A stretch of 64,000 bases of DNA, from contig BQJJ01000005.1 of the NCBI GenBank assembly GCA_021604645.1, positions 124,001 to 188,000 on the forward strand, written 5' to 3'. The translations under genes were made by a program, and so were the position numbers. Below the pieces are notes generated by a model. It was not told the origin of the DNA. It worked only from the letters and a program-made list of their open reading frames with translations, and searched no databases. Positions 56,258 to 64,000 of the stretch are shown piece after piece. Every line of letters begins with the position of its first letter. Within the stretch, counting starts at the first letter, position 1. The DNA comes from Methyloligella sp. GTDB lineage: Bacteria > Pseudomonadota > Alphaproteobacteria > Rhizobiales > HXMU1428-3.

Positions 56258-57369
56258 TGGTCAGCAACCTTAGATATTGTTTTTTTCCAAAGAGGATAAA
56301 TGTTTTCAGGCGCATATTGCTGAATGCTTTGAACAGCAATATTGCCAAATTCAATTCGTTTGTCCGGTGCCGCCATTAATAGTTGGAGCATCTCTTTTAA
56401 ACTCTCAACATTCCCATTGCCTTCTGCAAGCAAACCATTTCTTTGGTGATCAATTAAATCACTCACGCCCGCGCAACCTTTAAAACCGACAGCAGGTAAG
56501 CCATGTGCTTGGGCTTCAGCCAAAGAGTTTGGAAATCCCTCCCATTGGGATGGAAGACAGAAAATATGCGCTTCAGAATAATAGGTAAATATTTCATCTG
56601 TTGCTGGAATAAACTTTACTTTTTCATTTATGTTCAATTTATCCGCAAGTTCATGCAACACAACATGATCGTTTCCATCCCCGATAATAATTAACTCCCA
56701 ATCAGGAAATTCTCTCTCCAGCTGAGCAAAAGCTTTTAACAGAGAAACGTAATTTTTTTGGGTACACAAGCGACCTACTGTTAGAATAGAGTACTTACCA
56801 TCTTTATTTCTCTCTCCAGGGTTGGCAAATTGATTTGATGGATAAACCGGATTTGGAATTACATCTATTTTCCTTCGCCATATTGGAGGGTATGTTTTTC
56901 GGTACGTTTCGAATTGAACCGTGATGCGCTTAACAAAGGCAAGAAGCAAAAAATTCAAATTCCACTTTGATCTTTTAATATGATCATAAATTGTAAGTGA
57001 ATTCCTCTCTGAAGCAACCACACCAACTCTTAAGAATATAGAGGCTAATAAGAACCGCGCTAATATTCCATGGTGGAAACATATAATAACTGAGGTGTTC
57101 ATTTCTTTTAACGCACGCCGTATTTTCAATATTAGTTTTAGCCTATTAATAAAACTAACTGGCTGGTGTGGTTTTGAGGTTGCAACTTTATACCAGCTCA
57201 CTTCTTCTTCAATGGGGTAGAAAGAATTTGCCGTTTCCCAATCAAAGGTTATTAAGGCAACTTTGTTTCCCTCTTTGGATAATCTATTTGCCACACGAAT
57301 AATATTTCTCTCTAAACCACCGGCCATATTGTCGAGGGAGATGGTTGCAAAGGCATAGCTTTTGCTCAT
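56254..57369 (-). CDS. GT4 family glycosyltransferase
   Basis: The 371-residue enzyme has NMAGGLERNIIRVANRL in the acceptor domain, LTVGRLCTQKNY at the start of the second Rossmann domain and the EX7E motif in EGFPNSLAEAQAHG. Its C-terminal half is closest within the window to the GT4 at 59998-61104 (shared GFPN-LAEA-HGLPAVGF pattern), so the two may be paralogues. It overlaps its neighbours by 4 nt on both sides. Confidence 0.9.
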   Translation of the reverse strand: MSKSYAFATISLDNMAGGLERNIIRVANRLSKEGNKVALITFDWETANSFYPIEEEVSWYKVATSKPHQPVSFINRLKLILKIRRALKEMNTSVIICFHHGILARFLLASIFLRVGVVASERNSLTIYDHIKRSKWNLNFLLLAFVKRITVQFETYRKTYPPIWRRKIDVIPNPVYPSNQFANPGERNKDGKYSILTVGRLCTQKNYVSLLKAFAQLEREFPDWELIIIGDGNDHVVLHELADKLNINEKVKFIPATDEIFTYYSEAHIFCLPSQWEGFPNSLAEAQAHGLPAVGFKGCAGVSDLIDHQRNGLLAEGNGNVESLKEMLQLLMAAPDKRIEFGNIAVQSIQQYAPENIYPLWKKTISKVADH

Positions 57370-58034
57370 AATTTAATTCCATCAACAATCAAAGATGTTT
57401 CAGCATCAACAAAAGCCCATCTTTGTCTTCTTTTTTCAGTTGAATGCTTTCTACTTCTATAAATAAAGCCCTCATCATCCAAGAATTCATTCGTGATCAA
57501 AGTGCCATCTTTTGTATAGCCTTCAACATGGTTTGGCTCAAACCCAATATCTGCAAATAATTGTTTTAAAACATCGACATTTAGTAATTGCTTGTGATCA
57601 GCAGCGTCATCACCAATGCCAGCAATTCCCACATGTCTTAAGTAATCGGGGTCTGGATTGTAACCATCCGGCACGGCAATTCTTACCCGTCCACCTTGGA
57701 TCATATGTTTATGAATATTTTGCAAGGATTTTAAGCATTGCTCCTTCGTTAAATGCTCAAAGACGTGCTCGGCGACAACGTTTGTAATTATTTTTTTATC
57801 TGAGAAAACTTTTGTCCAATCTTCTTCTTTTGTAATATCAAGCCATTGTTCATTTGTTGAATACCACCCCTGTTGAAAGGTTTCAGCTGCACCTACAATG
57901 ATTTTGATTTTCTCATTTCTTGAAATCGGCCCTTTTATCAGCTGGCAGCGATAGTGGTATTTAAAAAACTTTACGATTAACCGTAGTCGCTTTTTCAACC
58001 AAACAGGAAGTAGTTTTTTGATTAGATCTTTCAT
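57366..58034 (-). CDS. Class I SAM-dependent methyltransferase-like protein
   Basis: The 222-residue protein has an N-terminal basic amphipathic stretch (LIKKLLPVWLKKRLRLIVKFF) that may touch the membrane. The core carries VVAEHVFEHLTKEQCLKSLQNIHKHMIQGG and VRIAVPDGYNPDPDYL, the motif set of the class I methyltransferases found in polysaccharide loci. The usual glycine-rich motif I is poorly preserved (IIVGAAETFQQGWYS). It may methylate a sugar of the polymer. It overlaps the GT4 gene by 4 nt and follows the GT2 gene after 7 nt. Confidence 0.78.
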   Translation of the reverse strand: MKDLIKKLLPVWLKKRLRLIVKFFKYHYRCQLIKGPISRNEKIKIIVGAAETFQQGWYSTNEQWLDITKEEDWTKVFSDKKIITNVVAEHVFEHLTKEQCLKSLQNIHKHMIQGGRVRIAVPDGYNPDPDYLRHVGIAGIGDDAADHKQLLNVDVLKQLFADIGFEPNHVEGYTKDGTLITNEFLDDEGFIYRSRKHSTEKRRQRWAFVDAETSLIVDGIKL

Positions 58035-58041
58035 GTAACGA

Positions 58042-58989
58042 CTAACCTTTTCTCATTTTCTTTTCGTGAAAGAACCTTTTTGGTCCGGTTTCAAATAGAT
58101 GAAATGTTACCAAAATTGGATTTACAGTCAGCGCTTTAACTAATGCAAAGAAAGCACTAAGAGGCTTACCTGCTAGATGATAATATCTGAAACGAAACCA
58201 ATTACAGGCGTATGTATATCTTTTTTCTTCCTCAAGAAATTTTTGGTTTTTCTTTAATAGTTTTTGCTCTGCTTCGTAGTTTTTTTCAGCACTTTTGTCA
58301 GATGCTTCTGTGGCAAACTGAGTATAAAGACTTTCCTTACATCCTACGAAATGCCCTCCCATGAGGGCTAAACGAACAGCAAACTCTACGTCTTCAACAC
58401 GCCTAAACTCAGGATCAAAACCTCCTGCTTTTTTAAAAATATTTGTTCTAGCCATTAAAGCGCATGTTGGCGTTCCAGCTCCGTAAAAAAGTTCCCGCTC
58501 TTTCCCATAAAACAAAAGATATTTAGCCACAGCTTTCCCAATTGGAACTTTTGGGCTAGAACCAATTGCATTTATATTCAATACATAACCATTTGGGTAA
58601 ATTCTTTCGCCGGAGGCATAACAAGCGACAATACTAGCTCCAGTTTGTTCTTCATAATCCATGATTTTTTTGTACTGGTAAGTCAGGCGATTTGGAGAAC
58701 TAATGTCGTCGTCGTCAAAAAAAACCAAGAAATCACCAGTGCTATTCTCAAGAATGGTTTTTCTCGCTCCTCCTGGACCTAAATTTTTTTCATGACGAAT
58801 AAGTTTTATTCTCCCATCCATACCTTCGAATGATTGTATGACTTCGACGGACCTATCTGTAGAACAATCATCGACGACTAAGATTTCAAAATGTGGCCAA
58901 TTTTGCTCCAACGCGCTCTTTATGGCTCGACCAATTGTATCCTCAGCGTTATAGCAAGTGAGGCCAATTGTTATTTTAGGTTCATTCAT
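58042..58989 (-). CDS. GT2 family glycosyltransferase
   Basis: The 315-residue GT-A enzyme shows the standard sequence ITIGLTCYNAEDTIGRAIKS, VVDDCSTDRSVEVI and the nucleotide-metal DXD in FFDDDDIS. The acceptor region includes GGFDPEFRRVEDVEFAVRLA with the ED-type catalytic pattern. It is closely similar to the neighbour at 59041-59973 across the first 110 residues, suggesting tandem duplication. Confidence 0.92.
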   Translation of the reverse strand: MNEPKITIGLTCYNAEDTIGRAIKSALEQNWPHFEILVVDDCSTDRSVEVIQSFEGMDGRIKLIRHEKNLGPGGARKTILENSTGDFLVFFDDDDISSPNRLTYQYKKIMDYEEQTGASIVACYASGERIYPNGYVLNINAIGSSPKVPIGKAVAKYLLFYGKERELFYGAGTPTCALMARTNIFKKAGGFDPEFRRVEDVEFAVRLALMGGHFVGCKESLYTQFATEASDKSAEKNYEAEQKLLKKNQKFLEEEKRYTYACNWFRFRYYHLAGKPLSAFFALVKALTVNPILVTFHLFETGPKRFFHEKKMRKG

Positions 58990-59040
58990 TTTTTGACCTA
59001 GAGATTACTCAACATCATTTAAATTATATTTCATATTGGT

Positions 59041-59973
59041 CTACGAGTTTCTTGTTCTATTCATACTTGCCCACCAAAGCCGCTTTCCAGTTTTTATAGG
59101 AAATTGAAAGCTTAAAACAATCAGTCGCATGAGGAACTTGATTTTGTGACCCGACAAATAATCAAACTTTATGTCAACCCATTTAATTGTGTGCTTCCAC
59201 CAGCCAATTTTTTCTAAATAACTTCTATGGTTTCTCAACCATTCTAAGGCATTTTTTCGTTCTTCACTGATCAATTTATCTGGTGAAATGGTCATTGTTT
59301 GATGGACCAAAGGATCTGCTATACCTAAGAAATGAGCACCACTTAAACCTAAACGAACATTTAAATCTGTGTCTTCGCTTCGCCTTAAGTTTTCATTGAA
59401 ACCGCTGACAGATTGATATGTTGAAAGCTTCGCCATTTGAGAACATGTTGCCATAGATCCTATTGGCACCCCAATAGGACGCCCTATCAAGATCATATCT
59501 GCGACTACGCTCCCTTTAGGGGTAGTCGCAAAATTTTTTGAATATAAGGTTGGTTCGTATCGTTTCTCTTTATTGGGAAACTTTTGAACTCTTGCAGAAT
59601 GGCAGATGATATTCTCTACGCCAGAGAACTTTTCATACGCAACTATTTTTTTATATTGAATTGAAATGCGCTCATCTATGCTTTGATCATCATCATCAAA
59701 AAAAGCGAGAAACTCACCGTTTGCATTATTTAAAATGGTGTTTCGAGCTGCCGCAACACCTTTGTTTTCTTTATGTTGAATTAATTTGATTTGATCATAT
59801 TGTTTTTCATAAGTCTCTATGACTTGAACGGACTTATCTGTTGAACAATCATCAACAACAATAATTTCAAAATTTTCCCAAGTTTGATTTAAAGCTGACA
59901 GGAGGGCATTCTGAATTGTCTCCTCAGCATTAAAGCATGTGACCCCAAATGTAATTAACGGTTGACTGGTCAT
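59041..59973 (-). CDS. GT2 family glycosyltransferase
   Basis: The 310-residue enzyme has ITFGVTCFNAEETIQNALLS, VVDDCSTDKSVQVIETY and FFDDDDQS, and NLRRSEDTDLNVRLGLSGAHFLG in the acceptor region. It is paralogous to the gene at 58042-58989 and is separated from it by 51 nt, the widest gap in this part of the operon except around 62123-62270. Confidence 0.92.
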   Translation of the reverse strand: MTSQPLITFGVTCFNAEETIQNALLSALNQTWENFEIIVVDDCSTDKSVQVIETYEKQYDQIKLIQHKENKGVAAARNTILNNANGEFLAFFDDDDQSIDERISIQYKKIVAYEKFSGVENIICHSARVQKFPNKEKRYEPTLYSKNFATTPKGSVVADMILIGRPIGVPIGSMATCSQMAKLSTYQSVSGFNENLRRSEDTDLNVRLGLSGAHFLGIADPLVHQTMTISPDKLISEERKNALEWLRNHRSYLEKIGWWKHTIKWVDIKFDYLSGHKIKFLMRLIVLSFQFPIKTGKRLWWASMNRTRNS

Positions 59974-59997
59974 AGTTTAAAATAAAAATAGTGTTGA

Positions 59998-61104
59998 TTA
60001 TTTATCCATTGTTTTAGAAATTATTTTGCCCCACCTTTGAAATTGTTTTTCCGGCTCAAATTCTTTCATAGCTTCACAGGCAAATGCACCTCTTTTTTTT
60101 CTTTCTGCAGAATTTTTCATCGCTTTAGAAAGTGTTGAAGCAAGAGCATCTACATCTTGAAGACCAGGCGCAACCCACCCACCTCCTATTTGGAGCAATT
60201 CAGAAACTCCTGATGCCTTTTCAAATCCAACTGCAGGTAAACCGTGGCTCATTGCTTCAGCTAGGGCGTTTGGAAACCCTTCCCAAAGTGAAGGAATAAC
60301 AAAAAGATTTGCGTCTTGGTAAACTTCAAAAATAGTTTTCTTTGAAGCTTCAATCGTAATTTGTGACGTTAGACCATAATAAGAAATTAAATTTAACAAT
60401 GCATCCCTTTCAGGACCATCACCAATAATTCTCAAATCCCAAGCCGGGTGGTTATTCGCTATTTTAGCAAAGGCATGCACTAATGTTTCTAGACCTTTTT
60501 GACCTTGATCGAGCCGGCTAACTGCAAGTAATATGAACCTACCTGCACCAGTAGGTTCTTCTGGTTTTGCAATTTTTTTTGCTAGAGACACAGGGTTACT
60601 GATGGCAGTAATTTTTTTTTGAAGCGACTTCGGATACCCATATTTAAAATTAGACTGTTGAACGATTATTTCATCTGTTAAATTGAGCATCTTTAACATG
60701 ACGTTTCGTTGTAGCCAGCTATACCTAATTTTGTACATTGATGGTGCGTTACGTTCAGCAGCGATCAATTTTGTTCTCGACAATTTGGCTGCTGCATAAA
60801 TCGTTTTATCACCGCTCATGACAAAACCAATTAATGCTTTTATTTGCTCATTTTTTATTAAGCTTACCAATATTTTGATACGTTGAAATTTACCGCTTAG
60901 ACCTGAATTTGAGCCAAGCTTGTGCCACTTTACTTCATCGTGAATAGGGTAATAAGACTTTGCCTTTGTGTCATCCAGACTAATTAAGTGAACATTAAAC
61001 CCTTGTTTCACTAGAGCGTTTGCTAACTGGCAAATCATTCTTTCAGCTCCCCCCGAAGAGGCAAGCTGAAAGAAATATAGTGCTATGGATTTACTCCGGC
61101 TCAC
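59998..61104 (-). CDS. GT4 family glycosyltransferase
   Basis: The 368-residue GT-B enzyme has ASSGGAERMICQLANAL, LLAVSRLDQGQKGLETLVHAF and the EX7E motif EGFPNALAEAMSHG. It overlaps the upstream gene by 14 nt. It adds a sugar of unknown identity to the polymer. Confidence 0.9.
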   Translation of the reverse strand: MSRSKSIALYFFQLASSGGAERMICQLANALVKQGFNVHLISLDDTKAKSYYPIHDEVKWHKLGSNSGLSGKFQRIKILVSLIKNEQIKALIGFVMSGDKTIYAAAKLSRTKLIAAERNAPSMYKIRYSWLQRNVMLKMLNLTDEIIVQQSNFKYGYPKSLQKKITAISNPVSLAKKIAKPEEPTGAGRFILLAVSRLDQGQKGLETLVHAFAKIANNHPAWDLRIIGDGPERDALLNLISYYGLTSQITIEASKKTIFEVYQDANLFVIPSLWEGFPNALAEAMSHGLPAVGFEKASGVSELLQIGGGWVAPGLQDVDALASTLSKAMKNSAERKKRGAFACEAMKEFEPEKQFQRWGKIISKTMDK

Positions 61105-62122
61105 TAATTATAACTTCTCGATTGTTTGTGACGCTGAACCATTTTTGATTCTTATAAAAATTATTTTCAGCCTTTTTGGCCCCTAAATATTTTTTTTCAA
61201 TTTCGCTTGGGGTTTCTACTGTTTCTGACTTCTTAGATAGAAATCTTTCACGTAAAGCCTTAACTCTATCTTTGTCTAGATGATTAAAATTAAAGCTATT
61301 TTGAAAGTTTTCTCTAGTTGCTTGAAAGTGATCTTTTATATTTCCCACTCGATAATTTGCAACATATCTCAATAGTTCATTAAATGAATATGTCTCTGGA
61401 TAGGAATAAATTAGACTCCCCCCTATTCCATTGACTCCATCCATCATTTTTCTCATTTTTTTAAAATTTTTTATTTTTTCTTCAAAGTCTTCTTTACCGA
61501 GAGAAACAATATGAAATAGTGGCTGTTCTATTATTTGTGACTTATAAAATTTAACGCCGTCACCTCGTAATAATCTGTGCCACAAAGGTTTTTTATAATA
61601 AGCGATGTTGTGGGCACTTCGTGGGACGAAAAAATTACCTTTAATAGCTTTTATATTCACAGCACTTTTTACGGTACGGCTCTTTCGTTCGTAAAAAATC
61701 AAATTCGAACTATCTATAATGCCATCTGAATTTGCCTTAAGAGTTTCATCTACTGCTAACCCATTTTTCCATGAATAAGAAAGCACCTTATCTTTTGCAT
61801 ATGATCGCAATAAATTTTCTAATTTTTCTCTTTTGTAAAATGGTAAAAACTCATCGACATCTAAAACAAAAAGCCAATCGAATTCATCTCTTATTTTAAA
61901 ATGATCAATTATTAAATTCGTGCACTCTTCTTGAAAATAAGTATACAAGTCTGCTCTAATGAATTTAATTTTTGAGGAATGGATACGTCCTAAATCATAT
62001 TGAGAATTATGGTCTACGACAAAGATAGTATCTGCTAATTTTTCATAATGAGTAATGAATTCTGGAAGGAAAGAAATACTATCTTTAACCATTGTTACAA
62101 TGGCAATCTTCATAAAAACCAC
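61091..62122 (-). CDS. Glycosyltransferase of the GT2-related Glyco_tranf_2_4 family
   Basis: The 343-residue protein starts KIAIVTMVKDSISFLPEFITHYEKL, typical of this GT-A subgroup, which lacks the standard GT2 nucleotide pocket. The metal-binding DXD is in FVLDVDEFLPFY. A basic stretch of the type KEDFEEKIKNFKKMRKMM follows. Its start codon is placed right after a hairpin at 62128-62164, with GAGGAG as ribosome site. Confidence 0.82.
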   Translation of the reverse strand: MVFMKIAIVTMVKDSISFLPEFITHYEKLADTIFVVDHNSQYDLGRIHSSKIKFIRADLYTYFQEECTNLIIDHFKIRDEFDWLFVLDVDEFLPFYKREKLENLLRSYAKDKVLSYSWKNGLAVDETLKANSDGIIDSSNLIFYERKSRTVKSAVNIKAIKGNFFVPRSAHNIAYYKKPLWHRLLRGDGVKFYKSQIIEQPLFHIVSLGKEDFEEKIKNFKKMRKMMDGVNGIGGSLIYSYPETYSFNELLRYVANYRVGNIKDHFQATRENFQNSFNFNHLDKDRVKALRERFLSKKSETVETPSEIEKKYLGAKKAENNFYKNQKWFSVTNNREVIISEPE

Positions 62123-62127
62123 TCCTC

Positions 62128-62164
62128 AAAAAATCGTAACCGAATGTATTCTCGTTACGATTTT
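62128..62164 (-). terminator. Terminator or attenuator hairpin before the GT gene at 61091
   Basis: GTTACGATTTT (62154-62164) and AAAATCGTAAC (62130-62140) form an 11-bp stem, followed on the minus strand by TT and then the GAGGAG ribosome site and ATG of the next gene. It lies within the 148-bp spacer that separates two blocks of the operon, so read-through may be limited here. Confidence 0.7.
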
Positions 62165-62270
62165 GATTCCTAAAACTCTTTAAATATATTTACTGGTGCA
62201 CAATCTTCATTGCTATTTGAAGACCGTTCTGTATGAAATATGTCTCTGATAAAAACTTATTGTTTCTTGG

Positions 62271-62897
62271 TTAATCTTTATTTGAAATCGTAATTTCAGC
62301 TAATGCTCCATACACAAATAAATTGGGCCACATTTTCGCTAACCATTTTTCAATTGGCTCTGAAATTAATTTCGTTCGACCTCTAACGGGTAATATTTCT
62401 TTAAAATTAATTTCATGCTCTTTCGAATTCTCTTCGAAGAAGGCTAGTGCTTCGCTATAAGATAAAACCCAACGGTGCCGGTCTAATATAGGATGCAAAG
62501 GAAAAGCATATTTGCCTGAAATACCGCGACCACGTAAAAAATTCCATCTAAAAGAAATGTAATACATATTAGGAAGAGAAATAATGACTGTTTTTTTCGC
62601 AACTCGGCATAATTCATGGAAAGCTTCATGAGGATGATCTAAATGCTCGAGCACATCGAGAGCTGTTACCACGTCAAATTGGTTATCTTCAAACTTTAAG
62701 GGTTGTTCTAGATTGCACTCTAGAACTCCCTCAGCAGGCATGATATCTCCACCATAATATTCTCGGCAACCATTTAACATCGGTTTTAAAACCATGGTTC
62801 GACACCCAGCATCCAATAGTGAATAATCGTTGTGTTTTTCGTTTATTAGATCTGCAGTGATCTTTAATCTAGCAAGGCTCATGAGATTACCTATCAA
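62271..62897 (-). CDS. Class I SAM-dependent methyltransferase (Methyltransf_11 type)
   Basis: The 208-residue protein has a motif-I-like SLLDAGCRTM (less Gly-rich than usual), an acidic GGDIMPAEG segment, FDVVTALDVLEHLDHP and VIISLPNMYYISFRW. It may methylate the polysaccharide or a precursor. Its start lies 30 nt past the end of the upstream gene. The terminator-like hairpin at 62128-62164 lies downstream of it. Confidence 0.85.
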   Translation of the reverse strand: MIGNLMSLARLKITADLINEKHNDYSLLDAGCRTMVLKPMLNGCREYYGGDIMPAEGVLECNLEQPLKFEDNQFDVVTALDVLEHLDHPHEAFHELCRVAKKTVIISLPNMYYISFRWNFLRGRGISGKYAFPLHPILDRHRWVLSYSEALAFFEENSKEHEINFKEILPVRGRTKLISEPIEKWLAKMWPNLFVYGALAEITISNKD

Positions 62898-62927
62898 ATT
62901 TGATTGTGAAATTTACTTCAAAGAATT

Positions 62928-63884
62928 TTAATAAACACTTCTGATCAGAGTTTCATCGTCTGCAAGTAGACAACTCATATGAGAAAAAGTGGACATGGGA
63001 AATGCATAAATTACTTTATGACGGCTTAAAGAAATGATTTCATTTAGGGCTTGAGACCACCCTTCAGCAACTATTTCAGGTGATGTGATGAGATGACTTA
63101 TACTTGTTCCATCAAATAAATTTAGACTTTCTTGTGAATCGGAGTAAACAACTATATTTTTAATACCATATTCTTTTACGTCATTTTCTATCCTAGACAC
63201 CAGACTATGCACATTATCTTTTGATAACAACTCACGTTCCCATAAGCGCGCACCAAAATCAGCAACATCTCCTAAACGAAAAAACTTTTCATCAGCTTCT
63301 TTAACTTCCCAATGCCTAATATGAATTGCTAGAGTTGATGCAATTTTTTTATTTATAGTGTTTTCATCTATCTGATGGAGCCCTAAATTTATAAATTGTT
63401 TTTTGAAGTTTGTTTTAAGACCTGAAGCAAAGTTTAAAACTTCTGGTTTCATTTGCCCCATATAATTTAAGTTATTAAAGTCGTTTTTATTTATTCTGTT
63501 ATCAATTTTTTCAGCTGGTATCATTGATGGCAGCACTTGACTTCGATAAATATAGTCATACTCACTGTCACTTTTATAAGTTTTCACCTTCGTGAACAAT
63601 TCATCTAAATCTTTTTCACCTGCGTCATGTTGATCAGGTAATCTCTCTTTATAAATTCTGACATCCTCAAAACCTAGAGCGTTAAGGGCAATAAGAGATC
63701 TTATCCTGTTTGCTAAGCCAGCTCTGCAACCACTGGCCATTTTAATATGGCTATTCGGGTCAATCCTGCATATCATTTTTGGAGTAACAAATTTAGGATC
63801 ACTATTTGCTGTTCGAAGTTTATTCTTAACGATGTTATAGGCTACATCGGAATATCTTTTAAATTTTGTGGCATATTTACTCAT
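62928..63884 (-). CDS. Fucosyltransferase-superfamily-like protein (uncertain)
   Basis: I do not recognise this 318-residue protein with certainty. It has GCRAGLANRIRSLIALNALG near residue 55, resembling the GlgNRLR-type loop at the N-terminus of alpha-fucosyltransferase-superfamily GT-B proteins (NodZ, FUT8 and protein O-fucosyltransferases). LAIHIRHWEVKE near residue 195 resembles their HxRRxD-type motif, and IVVYSDSQESLNLF and SHLITSPEI follow. A family role in adding a deoxy-sugar is plausible in this locus. It starts with ATG 63884 after AAAGAGA. The next gene upstream ends 19 nt before it. Confidence 0.55.
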   Translation of the reverse strand: MSKYATKFKRYSDVAYNIVKNKLRTANSDPKFVTPKMICRIDPNSHIKMASGCRAGLANRIRSLIALNALGFEDVRIYKERLPDQHDAGEKDLDELFTKVKTYKSDSEYDYIYRSQVLPSMIPAEKIDNRINKNDFNNLNYMGQMKPEVLNFASGLKTNFKKQFINLGLHQIDENTINKKIASTLAIHIRHWEVKEADEKFFRLGDVADFGARLWERELLSKDNVHSLVSRIENDVKEYGIKNIVVYSDSQESLNLFDGTSISHLITSPEIVAEGWSQALNEIISLSRHKVIYAFPMSTFSHMSCLLADDETLIRSVY

Positions 63885-63902
63885 TTGAATGATGTTGTCT
63901 CT

Positions 63903-64000
63903 TTATGATTTCTTCTTATTTTTAACAAAAAATGCATCACCATACCCAACATGCTTAATTGTTACATTATGGCAAAAGAAGCCCTTTGGCGTTAGAAATT
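63903..64000 (-). CDS. C-terminal tail of a further polysaccharide-locus gene (partial)
   Basis: The minus strand is open from the edge of the window to a TAA at 63903-63905. The last 31 residues read FLTPKGFFCHNVTIKHVGYG and then a Lys-rich end (KNKKKS). The fragment is too short for a family call. It is probably the next gene upstream in the operon. Confidence 0.55.
   Translation of the reverse strand, partial: FLTPKGFFCHNVTIKHVGYGDAFFVKNKKKS

Overview
The window looks like a chromosomal segment of a low-GC alphaproteobacterium, most likely of the order Hyphomicrobiales (Rhizobiales). The evidence is gene order and family content: lptC-lptA-lptB-rpoN-hpf-ptsN, the hsp20-DUF1150 pair, ubiG next to lysC-ptsP, and prfA-prmC-DUF4167 ahead of clpB are arrangements typical of that order. 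Intergenic DNA is AT-rich and carries several families of small palindromic repeats. No genus can be named from the sequence alone.

Layout. Positions 1-6.2 kb hold the end of a membrane protein, a B12-binding radical SAM enzyme, a small secreted protein flanked by two copies of the thiC 3' end, thiC, a small membrane protein, a TPP riboswitch reading toward both, and an NDUFA9-like dehydrogenase. Positions 6.4-14.5 kb are housekeeping: RNase D, LPS-transport genes lptC/A/B (LptB has an unusual Gln/Pro-rich N-terminal extension), sigma-54, ribosome hibernation factor, PTS-Ntr EIIA and a small heat-shock operon. Positions 15-30 kb hold a PilZ-like protein, ubiG, lysC, ptsP, a RodZ-like HTH membrane protein, prfA, prmC, a DUF4167 protein, a MOSC protein and clpB. 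RpoN, PtsN and PtsP in one stretch form the core of the nitrogen-related PTS.

Positions 30-46 kb are more accessory: a DUF805 protein; a minus-strand unit of a secreted spermidine-synthase-like protein, a membrane protein and an SMP-30 beta-propeller, the last two joined across a run of nine A by a -1 frameshift; a secreted caspase with Sel1 repeats; an RND efflux pair; a degenerate tRNA-like sequence; a slipin; an EamA transporter; and a histidine kinase with an NtrC-type regulator that lacks the GAFTGA loop.

Positions 46.5-64 kb are a surface polysaccharide locus: an O-antigen ligase-like protein, a sugar epimerase, asparagine synthetase, a transglutaminase-like secreted protein, a fused flippase/O-antigen-ligase membrane protein, four GT4 and three GT2-type glycosyltransferases, two methyltransferases, a fucosyltransferase-like protein and the tail of one more gene. 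Most lie in a tightly packed minus-strand operon.

The observations most worth a second look are the A9 frameshift joining a membrane domain to an SMP-30 propeller, the dispersed hairpin family with compensatory stem changes and copies nested inside other copies, the thiC-end duplication around a small secreted gene, the TPP riboswitch that leads with a membrane protein of unknown role, and the flippase-ligase fusion.
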